The notes beneath the pieces were generated by a model that searched no databases, was not told where the DNA came from, and was given only the letters and a program-made list of their open reading frames with translations. Position numbers and translations under genes: made by a program. Shown one piece after another: positions 21,318-31,870 of a stretch of DNA of 64,000 nucleotides. The DNA comes from Malikia spinosa. GTDB taxonomy: Bacteria; Pseudomonadota; Gammaproteobacteria; Burkholderiales; Burkholderiaceae_C. The first letter of the stretch is position 1; each line of letters begins with the position of its first letter. Location: assembly GCF_002980625.1 (NCBI RefSeq), contig NZ_PVLR01000036.1, forward strand, positions 62,001 to 126,000, written 5' to 3'.

Positions 21318-21349
21318 GCCGGCATTCGCCGGCCGCGACTCAGTCGCGG
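21318..21349. terminator. Two adjacent hairpins between convergent genes
   Basis: GCCGGC-ATTC-GCCGGC (21318-21333) is followed directly by an 8-bp perfect repeat around one base (21333-21349) that overlaps the yajQ stop codon. They sit where the kinase gene and yajQ converge. Neither is followed by a T-run, so termination is suggested only by position. Confidence 0.35.
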
Positions 21350-21825
21350 AAGTTGTCGAACGACAGCGGCAGCTCGGTCATGTCCTTGCGGATCAGCGCC
21401 ATCGCCTGCTGCAGATCGTCGCGCTTGCCACCGGTCACGCGCACCTTCTCTTCCTGGATCGCGGCCTGGACCTTGAGCTTGCTGCCCTTGATCAGCTGCT
21501 GGATCTTCTTGGCGTCCTCGCCCGCGATGCCGTTGCGCACCTTGAGCACCTGCTTGACCTTGTCGCCACCGATCTTCTCGACCTTGCCGGCGTCGAGGAA
21601 ACGCACGTCGACCTGACGCTTGGTCAGCTTGTTGCGCAGGATGTCATCGACCTGCTGGATCTGGAAATCGCTGTCGCCAAACAGCGTGATTTCCTTGTCC
21701 TTGAGCTCGACTGCGGCCGAACTGCCCTTGAAGTCGAAGCGGGTGCCGATTTCCTTGGCAGTCTGCTCGACGGCATTCTTGACTTCGACCAGGTTGGGTT
21801 CGAGCACGGTATCAAAAGAGGGCAT
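21340..21825 (-). CDS. yajQ: YajQ-family nucleotide-binding protein
   Basis: A 161-residue cytoplasmic protein. The start [20 protein letters not shown] is the standard family N-terminus; the longer open frame upstream would run into murB and is rejected. Conserved blocks include [47 protein letters not shown] and the terminal [10 protein letters not shown]. Members of the family bind nucleotides; some bind cyclic di-GMP and act with LysR-type regulators. It is divergent from murB. A diguanylate cyclase is encoded 1.2 kb away, but a functional link is only suggestive. Confidence 0.93.
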   Translation of the reverse strand: MPSFDTVLEPNLVEVKNAVEQTAKEIGTRFDFKGSSAAVELKDKEITLFGDSDFQIQQVDDILRNKLTKRQVDVRFLDAGKVEKIGGDKVKQVLKVRNGIAGEDAKKIQQLIKGSKLKVQAAIQEEKVRVTGGKRDDLQQAMALIRKDMTELPLSFDNFRD

Positions 21826-21895
21826 GGCGGATTCCGGAAAAAGTAGAACAGACCGGGCCGCAGCAGCCGCTGCGCCCGGGTGAGACAATTCGCGC

Positions 21896-22951
21896 ATGTT
21901 AGTCGAGAAAAACCTGGCCTTGCAGCCCTTCAACAGTTTCGGCATTGCCGCGCGCGCGCTGCGCCTGGCCCGCATCGCCTCGGAGGCCGAGTTGCAGGCG
22001 CTGATCCGCCATCCCGATTGGTCGGCCGAAGAGACCTTCGTGCTCGGCGGCGGCAGCAACATCGTGCTGACCGGCGATGTCAGGCAGCTGGTGCTCAAGG
22101 TCGAGATCCCGGGCCGGCGCCTGCTGCGCGAGACCGACAAGGGCTGGCTGGTCGAGGCCGGCGCTGGCGAGCGCTGGCATGACTTCGTCGCCTGGACGCT
22201 GCAGCAAGGCTGGTCCGGGCTGGAGAACCTGGCGCTGATTCCCGGCACGGTCGGCGCCTCGCCGGTGCAGAACATCGGCGCCTACGGCGTCGAGTGCCAG
22301 GACCGCTTCGATTCGCTCGACGCGATCGACCTCGAGACCGGCGAGTCCTTCAGCCTGAACGCGGCGCAATGCGGCTTTGGCTACCGCGATTCGGTCTTCA
22401 AGCATGAGCGCGCCGCCGATGGGCGCGGCTTCGGCCTCAAGGGCCGGGCGCTGATCACGCGCGTGCGCTTCCTGCTGCCGAAGCCCTGGCAGCCGGTGCT
22501 GGGCTATCTCGACCTCGAGCGCAAGATGGCCGAGCTCGGCCTCGTCAATCCGAGCGCGCAGCAGATCTTCGACATGGTCTGTGCCGTGCGGCGCGCCAAG
22601 CTGCCCGACCCGGTCGTGATCGGCAACGCCGGCAGCTTCTTCAAGAACCCTAGCGTCACGCCCGAGCAATGCGCCGACATCATCGCGCGCGAGCCCAAGG
22701 TGGTGCATTACCCGATGCCTGATGGCAGCATCAAGCTCGCCGCCGGCTGGCTGATCGACGCCTGCGGTTGGAAGGGCAAGACCGTCGGTCATGCCGGCGT
22801 CTACGACAAGCAGGCGCTGGTGCTGGTGAACCGCGGCGACGCCGAACACCCCTGCACCGGCGGCGAAGTCATGACGCTGGCGCGTGCGATCCAGACCAGC
22901 GTCTACGAGCGCTTCGGCATCCGGCTTGAGCCCGAGCCGGTGGTGCTTTGA
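21896..22951 (+). CDS. murB: UDP-N-acetylenolpyruvoylglucosamine reductase MurB
   Basis: MurB reduces UDP-GlcNAc-enolpyruvate to UDP-MurNAc in peptidoglycan synthesis, using FAD and NADPH. The 351-residue protein is the type I (E. coli-like) form. [13 protein letters not shown] opens the FAD domain, and [14 protein letters not shown] and [24 protein letters not shown] bind [14 protein letters not shown] is the type I Tyr loop. The catalytic Ser lies in [12 protein letters not shown] and the general acid Glu in [13 protein letters not shown] at the very C-terminus. It is divergent from yajQ with a 70-base gap. Confidence 0.95.
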   Translation: MLVEKNLALQPFNSFGIAARALRLARIASEAELQALIRHPDWSAEETFVLGGGSNIVLTGDVRQLVLKVEIPGRRLLRETDKGWLVEAGAGERWHDFVAWTLQQGWSGLENLALIPGTVGASPVQNIGAYGVECQDRFDSLDAIDLETGESFSLNAAQCGFGYRDSVFKHERAADGRGFGLKGRALITRVRFLLPKPWQPVLGYLDLERKMAELGLVNPSAQQIFDMVCAVRRAKLPDPVVIGNAGSFFKNPSVTPEQCADIIAREPKVVHYPMPDGSIKLAAGWLIDACGWKGKTVGHAGVYDKQALVLVNRGDAEHPCTGGEVMTLARAIQTSVYERFGIRLEPEPVVL

Positions 22952-23048
22952 TCCAGGCTCCCACACCTTTCCTGCCTGGATTTAGTTTACATTTTGCATT
23001 CTGTCGGCTCGAGTCGGTGTTAGTGTGCTCCCAAAAAAAGGAGTACCG

Positions 23049-24233
23049 ATGTCCTGTGATGGGGAACTGCGTGCGCGCATCGAGCAGTCGTTGCGGCGCG
23101 CCATGTCGCCGGTGCCGGCTGAACTGCTGACGGCCTACTACGGCTACCAGGATATCCATTTCAGGCGCTACCTGCTCGTGACCAATTTCCTCGGGCAGGC
23201 GGCCTACCTGTCCTATGCGCTGGCCGACAGACTCGTCGTGCCCGACATCTTCGCTGCATCGCTGGCTTGGCGCGGGACCTATATCGGACTGATCCTGCTG
23301 CTGACCCTGGCCGCCTTTCGCTGGTGCCGTGACATCCGCTTGCTCGACCTGCTGCTGCCTGTCAGCATCCTGCTGGCTGCCATGATCTGGTTCCGCCTGC
23401 TGGTTGACAGCAACAGTCCCCATGTCACGACCTACCAGTACGCCTCACTGATCTTCATCGTGCTGGCCAATCTCTGCATACAGGTCCGCTTTGTGCCTGC
23501 CTTGCTGCTGTCGCTGCTGATCTCGGCCGTGACCCTGGCGGGGGTTCACCGGCTGGCCGCAGGCGACGGCATGACCTTGCTGGTATTCGGTCTGGTCTAC
23601 CTGCCGGTGCTGTTCTTCAGCCTCTTCATCAGCTTCAGCAACACGCTCGAACGGCGCCGCATCTTCTTGCGCTCGCGGCTCGACGCCATGACGCGCGATG
23701 AGCTCGCGCAGGCCAACCGCAAGCTGCAGACCCTGGCCCATACCGATCCGCTCACGGGCACCAGCAACCGGCGCCAGTTCCATCTCAGCGCCGAGCGCGA
23801 GCTGGCCCGTGCCCGCCGGCAGCAAGAGCCGATCTGCCTGCTGATGCTGGATATCGACCATTTCAAGCGCATCAACGACCAGCATGGCCATGATGCCGGC
23901 GATCGCGTGCTGCGCGAACTGGCCGGGACGGCGCGAAAAATGCTGCGCGAACCCGACCTGCTGGCCCGCTTCGGTGGCGAGGAATTCGTGGCCCTGCTGC
24001 CCAACACTGCCCTGGATTCCGCCCGGACCGTGGCCGAACGTCTGCGCGTCAAGCTCAGCGAGCTCCGGATACCGGACTTGCCGCAGGCGCCGATCCGGAT
24101 CACCGTCTCGATCGGCGTCGCGCCACTGTACCAGTTCGATCTGGACCAGGCGCTCAAGGAGGCCGACCGGGCGCTCTACCTGGCCAAGCACGGTGGCCGC
24201 AACCAGGTCAGGCTGGCAACGTCCACCGGCTGA
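23049..24233 (+). CDS. Membrane-anchored diguanylate cyclase (GGDEF)
   Basis: A 394-residue enzyme making cyclic di-GMP from two GTP. The start at 23049 is set by AAAGGAG just upstream; the longer frame begins inside that site. Residues ~30-210 hold five to six hydrophobic helices forming a membrane sensor like those of other single-GGDEF proteins. A short coiled coil (NRKLQTLAHTDPLTGTSNRR) leads into the catalytic domain. The active-site loop is GGEEF at 309-313. The inhibitory site RxxD (REPD, 300-303) is intact at the usual five-residue spacing, so product inhibition is expected. It is monocistronic and ends close to the convergent argG terminator. Confidence 0.92.
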   Translation: MSCDGELRARIEQSLRRAMSPVPAELLTAYYGYQDIHFRRYLLVTNFLGQAAYLSYALADRLVVPDIFAASLAWRGTYIGLILLLTLAAFRWCRDIRLLDLLLPVSILLAAMIWFRLLVDSNSPHVTTYQYASLIFIVLANLCIQVRFVPALLLSLLISAVTLAGVHRLAAGDGMTLLVFGLVYLPVLFFSLFISFSNTLERRRIFLRSRLDAMTRDELAQANRKLQTLAHTDPLTGTSNRRQFHLSAERELARARRQQEPICLLMLDIDHFKRINDQHGHDAGDRVLRELAGTARKMLREPDLLARFGGEEFVALLPNTALDSARTVAERLRVKLSELRIPDLPQAPIRITVSIGVAPLYQFDLDQALKEADRALYLAKHGGRNQVRLATSTG

Positions 24234-24272
24234 ACCAGGGCCCCGTACGGATGTGGCCGCCCAGTGGACAGC

Positions 24273-24295
24273 AAAAAGGCCGGCAAATGCCGGCC
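24273..24295 (-). terminator. Intrinsic terminator of argG
   Basis: On the minus strand, a perfect 8-bp GC-rich stem (24278-24285 with 24288-24295, two-base loop) is followed directly by TTTTT (24273-24277). It lies about 30 bases past the argG stop and fits a Rho-independent terminator. On the plus strand there is no T-run. Confidence 0.85.
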
Positions 24296-24324
24296 CTGCT
24301 GGAGCTTGAACCGCCAGCAGCCGC

Positions 24325-25999
<1,675 letters not shown>

Positions 26000-26121
26000 G
26001 GGGTTTGCTCGCGAGACATCGCGGTTAAAAAGGTGGAGAAAGCCTGGCGCCGCCCGCAGCGACGCGCCAACCCGCCATTTTAGAGGCGCGGGCGGCAGGC
26101 TTTGCGGGAAATGTCGCGGCC

Positions 26122-26466
26122 TCAGGCCCGACCGGCCCAGTCGGCGGCATCGAAGCCGACCGTGATGGCGTTGTCCCACTCGACCACCGGGCGCTTGATC
26201 ACGCTGGCCTGTGCCATCAGCACCGGGCGGGCCGTGGCGGAATCGACCACGGCAGCCTGTAGTTCGGGGTCGAGCTTGCGCCAGGTCGTTCCCTTGCGGT
26301 TGAGCAGCTTGTCCCAGCCGACGGCAGCGATCCAGCCGTCCAGCCTGTCCTCGGGCACGCCCTGTTTCTTGAAGTCGTGAAATTCGTGCGCGACGCCCTG
26401 TCCGGTCAGCCAGGCGCGTGCCTTCTTCACCGTGTCGCAGTTGGGGATGCCATAGACCTTGATCAT
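26122..26466 (-). CDS. ArsC/Spx-family protein (YffB-like)
   Basis: A 114-residue thioredoxin-fold protein. MIKVYGIPNCDTVKKARAWL holds the single Cys10 of the ArsC/YffB group, with no partner Cys at the Spx CxxC position. Other family blocks are HEFHDFKKQGVPEDRLDGW, LLNRKGTTWRKLD and IKRPVVEWDNAITVGF, where IKRP is the conserved Arg-Pro segment. YffB-type members are linked to glutathione-dependent thiol chemistry rather than arsenate detoxification. It is divergent from the helicase gene and 122 bases upstream of ppnP. Confidence 0.85.
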   Translation of the reverse strand: MIKVYGIPNCDTVKKARAWLTGQGVAHEFHDFKKQGVPEDRLDGWIAAVGWDKLLNRKGTTWRKLDPELQAAVVDSATARPVLMAQASVIKRPVVEWDNAITVGFDAADWAGRA

Positions 26467-26588
26467 GGGCGAGATTGTGCCGCAGCAGCGCCCCTGGCTC
26501 CAGCCATGACGCTGGGGACGGCGGGTACGGCCATGAGCCAAAGGTTTTTCGCAGCTTTTAATAGGAAATATCTCCAAATTGATTTTTA

Positions 26589-28250
26589 ATGCTTCAACCC
26601 GCAGACCCGCTCTCATCCATGGCCACCCTCCACCCTTCATTTCCCACCGCTGGCTTGCTCGGTCCAGGCTTCTACCGCGAGCGCGACGTGCTCGAACTGC
26701 TCGAAGCCGGCCTGCCAGCGGGTTACGACCTGTTCCACAACGTGGACTGGTCCAGCACGGTCGAGGGCCGGCAGCAAATCGGCGAAATCGACATCGCGGT
26801 CGTCTCTTCACTGGGGCATTTGCTGTTGATCGAGGTCAAGTCCGGCGCGCTCGAGGAGGGCGAATCGGGACTGTCCAAGCGCTATGCCAAGCGCGACGAG
26901 GCGCTCGATGTCGGACGCCAACTGCGCCGCCAGCACGGCGCTATCCTGTCGCGCCTGACCGACGAAGGCCTGCGCCAGGTCAAGGTCGGCACGCTGCTCG
27001 TGCTGCCCGACCATCGCGTCGCCTCGTCGTCGGTGGCGCATCAGTCCGATCGCATCGTCGATGCCGACGGCTATCCCGGACTGTGCCAGCGCGTGCTCGA
27101 ACTCATGCCCCATGACCCGCTGCCGGACGACACCCGGCAAAGGCTGGTCGACTTCCTGTCGAACCGCTTCAAGGTGCTGCCCGACGTCTCGTCGCGTGTC
27201 GGACAGATCGTGCGCACCAGCACTGCGCTGTCGTCCGGGCTCGCGACCTGGATTCCAGCGGTCGAGCATGAGTCGGGCCTGTTCGTGATCGAGGCCACGG
27301 CCGGCTCGGGCAAGACCCAGCTCGCGCTCGCGCTGATGCGCCAGGCCCATGTCGCCCAGCAGCGCTGCGCCTATGTCTGCTTCAACCGCGCACTGGCCGA
27401 CCACATGACGCTGATCGCGCCGTACACGGCGCAAATCATGACCTTCCACGAGGCCTGTGTCGAGCATGCGCGGCGCGGCGGCATCGAGCCGGATTTCAGC
27501 CAGCCGGGCATCTACGCCGAACTGGCCGATCAGCTCACGGCCGCCACGCCCCAGATGCCGCCGCGCTGGGACCTGCTGATCCTCGACGAAACCCAGGACT
27601 TCGAGCCCGAATGGGCCCAGTCGATGACCGATCTGCTCAAGGACGGTGGCCGGGCCTACCTGCTGGGCGACGCGCAGCAGCGCATCTACCGGCGCGAGGG
27701 CTTCGAGCTCGAACAGGCGGTGCGCATCCGCTGCATGGACAACTTCCGCAGTCCGCGCAAGGTCGTCGAGGCAATCAACCTGCTGGGCCTGAGCGAGCGC
27801 CCGGTCGTGCCGCGATCGGCGTTCCTGGGCCAGTTGCCAGGGTTTCACGATTACCGCGCCACACCGGGCCGGGCGCTGGCCCAGGTCGAGGCCTGCGTGC
27901 GCGAGCTGCGTATTGCTGGCTTCAAGCCGGAGCAGATCGCGGTGCTGACCTACGGCCGCAGCGGCTCCGAGATCCTGGGCCGCGAAACGATCGCCGGCCT
28001 GCGTACGCGCCGCTTCACCGGCCGCTACGACTCGGCCGGCAACCCGCTGTGGACCGGGGGCGAGCTGCTGGTCGAGACGCTCTACCGCTTCAAGGGCCAG
28101 AGCGCGCCGGCCGTGATCCTGTGCGAGATCGACTTCGAGCAGGTCAGCGACGTCGAGCGGCGCAAGCTGTTCGTCGGCATGACGCGCGCGCAGGTCCGGC
28201 TCGAGTGCGTGCTGTCGGAGCGGGCGGCGAGGGGGTTGCTGGCGGGGTGA
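26589..28250 (+). CDS. NERD-domain superfamily I DNA helicase/nuclease
   Basis: A 553-residue fusion. The N-terminal ~200 residues are a NERD/PD-(D/E)xK-like nuclease: GEIDIAVVSS (Asp68) then LLLIEVKSG (Glu82, Lys84). A UvrD/Rep-type ATPase follows, with Walker A ATAGSGKTQLALAL, Walker B LLILDETQDFEPEW, motif III LLGDAQQRIY, MDNFRSPRKVVEAI and motif VI FVGMTRAQVRL. Such proteins act on DNA ends or foreign DNA; a specific role is not known. The first ATG is used here; an ATG ten codons on (26619) is also possible. It faces the hypothetical gene string at 28.3-34.1 kb on the opposite strand. Confidence 0.85.
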   Translation: MLQPADPLSSMATLHPSFPTAGLLGPGFYRERDVLELLEAGLPAGYDLFHNVDWSSTVEGRQQIGEIDIAVVSSLGHLLLIEVKSGALEEGESGLSKRYAKRDEALDVGRQLRRQHGAILSRLTDEGLRQVKVGTLLVLPDHRVASSSVAHQSDRIVDADGYPGLCQRVLELMPHDPLPDDTRQRLVDFLSNRFKVLPDVSSRVGQIVRTSTALSSGLATWIPAVEHESGLFVIEATAGSGKTQLALALMRQAHVAQQRCAYVCFNRALADHMTLIAPYTAQIMTFHEACVEHARRGGIEPDFSQPGIYAELADQLTAATPQMPPRWDLLILDETQDFEPEWAQSMTDLLKDGGRAYLLGDAQQRIYRREGFELEQAVRIRCMDNFRSPRKVVEAINLLGLSERPVVPRSAFLGQLPGFHDYRATPGRALAQVEACVRELRIAGFKPEQIAVLTYGRSGSEILGRETIAGLRTRRFTGRYDSAGNPLWTGGELLVETLYRFKGQSAPAVILCEIDFEQVSDVERRKLFVGMTRAQVRLECVLSERAARGLLAG

Positions 28251-28276
28251 GCCGTATTTGGCCGCTTGCGGCTCAG

Positions 28277-28603
28277 TCAGGCCCCAAACCACTCCCTCAT
28301 CTTCTCTGATACCATCACCTTGACCTGAGCGGTTACATACATCGACACCGTCCCGAGCGCCGCCGCCAGCGCGCCCAGGTCATCGGTGAAGCCCGCGACC
28401 GGAATCGCGTCGGGCACCGCATCCACCGGCAGCACGAAATAGGCGAGGGCGCCATAGATCACGGTCTTGGCCCAGACGGGGGTGTTGGGTTGCTGGGCGG
28501 CGTAGTAAAGCCACAGCGCCTTCTCGATCACTTCCTTGCCGGCCTTGAGCGCGAAGTTCTTCACCTTGTCCCAAAAACTGCCGTCGTCGAATTCGTTTGC
28601 CAT
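28277..28603 (-). CDS. YkvA-family small membrane protein (DUF1232)
   Basis: A 108-residue protein. The start at 28603 has AGAGGAAAG upstream. The DUF1232 core is visible as KTVIYGALAYFVLPVDAVPDAIPVAGFTDD, read here in two parts: a hydrophobic helix ending ALAYFVLP, then DAVPDAIPVAGFTDDLGAL. A second hydrophobic stretch follows. Family members are small membrane proteins of unknown function. It lies 44 bases downstream of the DUF445 gene on the same strand and ends the gene string that begins with the WYL regulator. Confidence 0.85.
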   Translation of the reverse strand: MANEFDDGSFWDKVKNFALKAGKEVIEKALWLYYAAQQPNTPVWAKTVIYGALAYFVLPVDAVPDAIPVAGFTDDLGALAAALGTVSMYVTAQVKVMVSEKMREWFGA

Positions 28604-28647
28604 GGTTCTTTCCTCTGCGTGAATCTCTGCGTGAATGATGGACGAGT

Positions 28648-29937
28648 TCAGCCCAGCGCCTGCATCAGAGCATGGATCAGCAAGCCGACCAGCCCGCCGA
28701 CTATCGTGCCGTTGATGCGAATGAACTGCAGATCGCGCCCGATCGCGAGCTCGATGCGCTGGCTCATTTCCTCCCGGGTCCATTTCGCCAGTTGCAGCTC
28801 GATGAAGCGCCCGACCTCGCCGCGGTACTTCCTGATCAGCGTGACGCTGCCGTCCTCGATCGCCTGGTTCAGCCATTGGCGCAGGCCGGGCTTCTCGACC
28901 AGAATCTGACCGAGCTTCTGGACCCAGGCCTGGATCTGGCGCAGCAGCGCCGGCTGGTCCTGGCTCAGGTCATGCAGCAGTTTGTCCTTGATCCCGTCCC
29001 ACAGACCCGACAGCAGCCCTTGCACCTGCGTGTCCTGCACCAGTTCGGCCTGATGGCGCCGGATCTTCTCGGCCCATTGCGGGTCGGCTTTCAGCCGCAG
29101 CGCGAAGTCGCCGATCCAGCCGTCGAACACGCCCCTGAAGCGGTGCGCCGGATCGCGCCTGACCTCGTCGAGCTTCTGGTTCAGCGACGCGATTGACCTA
29201 GGCGCGTAGGCGTTGATCGCCATCTTCATCATCGAGTTCTCGATGCCCAGGCTGTCGATCAGGAACTGGCTGATGATCGGGTGCTTCTCGGTATCGCCCA
29301 GATAGGCACCGGCGCCATCGAGCAGCGCATCGAGCAGTTCCTGATGTCGGCCGCTCTGCATCAGACGGTCCACCAGTTGGCCCGCCGTCCCCGACAGATC
29401 GACCTCGGTCAATTGCTGGCCGGCGAGCTCGCGGAGCTTGTCCCGGATCTGCTCGTGATCCAGCGCCTCGATCAGCTGCCGGGCGACACTTGCCGCCGAT
29501 TGGCCCAGCCCGGCTGTGTGCAACGGATCGAGCAGCCATTCGCCCAAGCACCGCGCGGGGTCGGCCTGCCGGATCTTGCTGCCGATCGCCTCCTCGGTGA
29601 TGAAATGGTTCTCGACGAAGGCGCCCAGGTTGCGACCGATGGCGTCCTTGCTGTTCGGGATGATCGCCGTGTGCCAGATCGGCAGGCCCAGCGGATGCTT
29701 GAACAGCGCGACGACCGCGAACCAGTCGGCGATCGCACCCACCATTGCGGCCTCGGCAAAGGCCGCGACATAGCCCCAGGCCGGGTGCCGGGCGCGCAGC
29801 GCATGGGCGACCACGAGCAACACGGCCGCTCCCGCCAGCAGGCCGAGCGCGAACAGCCGCATGGTTCGCAGCTTCTGGCGGCGCAGTTCGTCGGCGGTTT
29901 GGTCCAGGTCTTGCTGGATTTCGGTGGGGGTGCGCAT
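28648..29937 (-). CDS. DUF445 membrane protein
   Basis: A 429-residue protein with the DUF445 signature: an N-terminal helix (LFALGLLAGAAVLLVVAHAL), a second hydrophobic segment with GYVAAFAEAAMVGAIADWFAVVALFKHPLGLPI, then a long helical domain with IIPNSKDAIGRNLGAFVENHFITEE. The C-terminus ends in a hydrophobic helix (INGTIVGGLVGLLIHALM). The topology suggests membrane anchoring at both ends with a soluble helical middle. The family function is unknown; some members are linked to stress or phage sensitivity. It begins five bases after the YkgJ-type gene stops, so co-transcription is likely. Confidence 0.88.
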   Translation of the reverse strand: MRTPTEIQQDLDQTADELRRQKLRTMRLFALGLLAGAAVLLVVAHALRARHPAWGYVAAFAEAAMVGAIADWFAVVALFKHPLGLPIWHTAIIPNSKDAIGRNLGAFVENHFITEEAIGSKIRQADPARCLGEWLLDPLHTAGLGQSAASVARQLIEALDHEQIRDKLRELAGQQLTEVDLSGTAGQLVDRLMQSGRHQELLDALLDGAGAYLGDTEKHPIISQFLIDSLGIENSMMKMAINAYAPRSIASLNQKLDEVRRDPAHRFRGVFDGWIGDFALRLKADPQWAEKIRRHQAELVQDTQVQGLLSGLWDGIKDKLLHDLSQDQPALLRQIQAWVQKLGQILVEKPGLRQWLNQAIEDGSVTLIRKYRGEVGRFIELQLAKWTREEMSQRIELAIGRDLQFIRINGTIVGGLVGLLIHALMQALG

Positions 29938-29942
29938 GGCAT

Positions 29943-30239
29943 TTACGCTTCAGACTTGGATGCGCCCGGTTTCTCCAAGGCTTGCAAGGATGTGCAGGCG
30001 GCCGTGTTCAATCGGATGAATTCAGGCCAGTCCATGAATTGATGATAATGAATCACGAACTGATGATCGACCCGGCAGATCGCAGGCCGAGATTCGTAGA
30101 TGGAACAGAGCTTGAGCTGATCGTCGTAATGGCGGCATCTCCCATCCCCCCGGTCTAGGAACCGGGTTTCCTCCGCCTTGTCGACGTTGCGGCAGCAGGC
30201 GCCGCAACGCTCGCAAGGGAACTCCGGGAGGCTACTCAT
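29943..30239 (-). CDS. YkgJ-family cysteine-cluster protein
   Basis: A 98-residue protein with the CxxCGxCC-type cluster of the YkgJ/UPF0153 family: PCERCGACCRN near residue 8, then GRCRHYDDQLKLCSIYESRPAICR. The Cys set probably binds zinc or an iron-sulphur centre. Its start overlaps the stop of the 482-residue gene by four bases (ATGA), so the two are translationally coupled. This tight link makes it a probable part of the same operon. No partner function is known for the family. Confidence 0.85.
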   Translation of the reverse strand: MSSLPEFPCERCGACCRNVDKAEETRFLDRGDGRCRHYDDQLKLCSIYESRPAICRVDHQFVIHYHQFMDWPEFIRLNTAACTSLQALEKPGASKSEA

Positions 30240-31684
30240 AAAACGAAAGTCTGGTCGTCATCGGTCATGAATGCGTCGAATTCGGTCAGCGTCTTGAACG
30301 GGAGCGAGGCGCCGAATGCCTGGTTGACCCGTTCGAGCTGGGCGGTGAATCCATCCGCATTCCAGTCGAATAGACTGTGCTCTAATCCATCGAAAGCTTG
30401 GTTCAGCAGAAGACCACGCTCGGCGAAATGCTTGGCGATCAGGTTGTCCAGTTCGAGCCTGTGAGCGCGCATCAGTGGAATAGCGGCCATGCACAGCGCT
30501 TCAATATGCTCTCGCCTCTCGCGCGCGGCCTTGACGACAGCTGCTTCACCTAAGCTGATCAGGCCGGATTGGTGCAACATGTTGCCGACGAAGTAGCCGA
30601 CGGTCGAACCAACAAAGGCGCCAACGACAGGGATGGGAATGATCGCCTGCCCCAGCGCACCGTAGTAGAACGCACTCGCGCCAGTCATTGCCGTGTGGCT
30701 GACCTCGGACAGCAACTGTTCGCCATCGATGTCGCCCTGCAGGTATTTGACGATGGACTTGCCGCTTTGCACGGCGCCTGCGGCGATGGCTAGATGGGCG
30801 TTGCTCTTGGTCAGCAGGCTCACCGCGCTTTGCTCCATCCCGGCCTTTACCAGCAGGTGCGGCACTCCCTTGCTGACGGCGGTGGTTACATAGCTGTTCG
30901 CGTATCCCTTCGCCGCGTCCACGGCGACTTGGGCGACCACCTCGCCGACATCCGCCTCGCCTCGCGACAGATTGATCAGCCCGCTCACGCCGGAGACGCC
31001 GCCCGAAATCGCCGCCCCGATTTTTCCTGCTTCCAGGCCCGAGCGGTGCATTTCCGTGACCACGCCTTGACGCTTGAACTGTCCCGCGAGCCTGGCAGCC
31101 TCATTGGGGTCGGTCGCCTGTAGTGCCTCCGAGTACTCGGTCCCGCCCGATGAGACTCCCTCGGCCTCGACGCTCTTGTGTAGCCTCTGGCGCGCGCTGT
31201 CGTAGTCGCCAGCCTTCAGCGTACCTTTTTCTATTCGCTTCTCGTAGAGATCCTTGACCTTGCCGTGCTGGTCCGAGGGACCGACCAACCCAACGTCGGA
31301 ATACTTGGCGTCCGAGAGCATGTGCGCGGTCAAACTGGCCTTGTTGCCCGACTTGAGTTGGAAGTTCTTGATGTGGCGCTGCCCCCTGCGGATGATCACA
31401 TCGACTGTCTCATCGTTGATGCGTCCCAGGCTGTCGGTGGTCGATGCTTGGAGGTCATTACCTGCCTTGAGCGCGTTCAGGTTGAACTTGGTGACTTCTA
31501 GTTGCTCGAACAGCCAACCTTGCGCCTTGTCGGCTGCCATCCCTGATCGCTGTTGGGCGATCTGTTTCAATCTGTCTGCATCCAGCAGCAAGGAGGCTGT
31601 TCTTTCTGTGATTTGCTGTGTTTGCCGATCCGCAGCCAGCGCGGACGCATACTGCTTCAGCCTATCTTGTGTTCTTTTTTCCAT
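30236..31684 (-). CDS. Uncharacterised protein: possible PD-(D/E)xK-like domain plus glycine-rich membrane segment
   Basis: A 482-residue protein I cannot assign to a named family. Residues 55-125 look like a nuclease-type core: a helix GWLFEQLEVTKFN with Glu60/Glu63, a strand TVDVIIRR with Asp95, then NFQLKSG with Gln109 and Lys111, spacing that fits the D...(E/Q)xK pattern. Residues ~205-310 are rich in Gly, Ala and Val, and ~332-375 (YYGALGQAIIPIPVVGAFVG, STVGYFVGNML) is strongly hydrophobic. The C-terminal ~100 residues are helical and acidic. The ribosome-binding site is weak. It is coupled to the YkgJ gene by overlap and separated from the 335-residue gene by 186 bases. Base composition is lower in GC than flanking genes. 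Confidence 0.65.
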   Translation of the reverse strand: MEKRTQDRLKQYASALAADRQTQQITERTASLLLDADRLKQIAQQRSGMAADKAQGWLFEQLEVTKFNLNALKAGNDLQASTTDSLGRINDETVDVIIRRGQRHIKNFQLKSGNKASLTAHMLSDAKYSDVGLVGPSDQHGKVKDLYEKRIEKGTLKAGDYDSARQRLHKSVEAEGVSSGGTEYSEALQATDPNEAARLAGQFKRQGVVTEMHRSGLEAGKIGAAISGGVSGVSGLINLSRGEADVGEVVAQVAVDAAKGYANSYVTTAVSKGVPHLLVKAGMEQSAVSLLTKSNAHLAIAAGAVQSGKSIVKYLQGDIDGEQLLSEVSHTAMTGASAFYYGALGQAIIPIPVVGAFVGSTVGYFVGNMLHQSGLISLGEAAVVKAARERREHIEALCMAAIPLMRAHRLELDNLIAKHFAERGLLLNQAFDGLEHSLFDWNADGFTAQLERVNQAFGASLPFKTLTEFDAFMTDDDQTFVL

Positions 31685-31870
31685 TGCTTCTGTTGCTAAT
31701 CAGTTGTCGAGAGTGACATCAAGCTTCGTGAATCGCGCGCCGCATGGTGGAGAGGGTTCGCTGGTTTGCCAAGCCCAGGTTGGGTACACCTTTCTGGGCC
31801 TGGAAGTCAGCGCCTGCCTTTTTGGTCTTGTCCTAGACGGAGGCTAGCTCTGCCAGCGGACTGCACCGTG

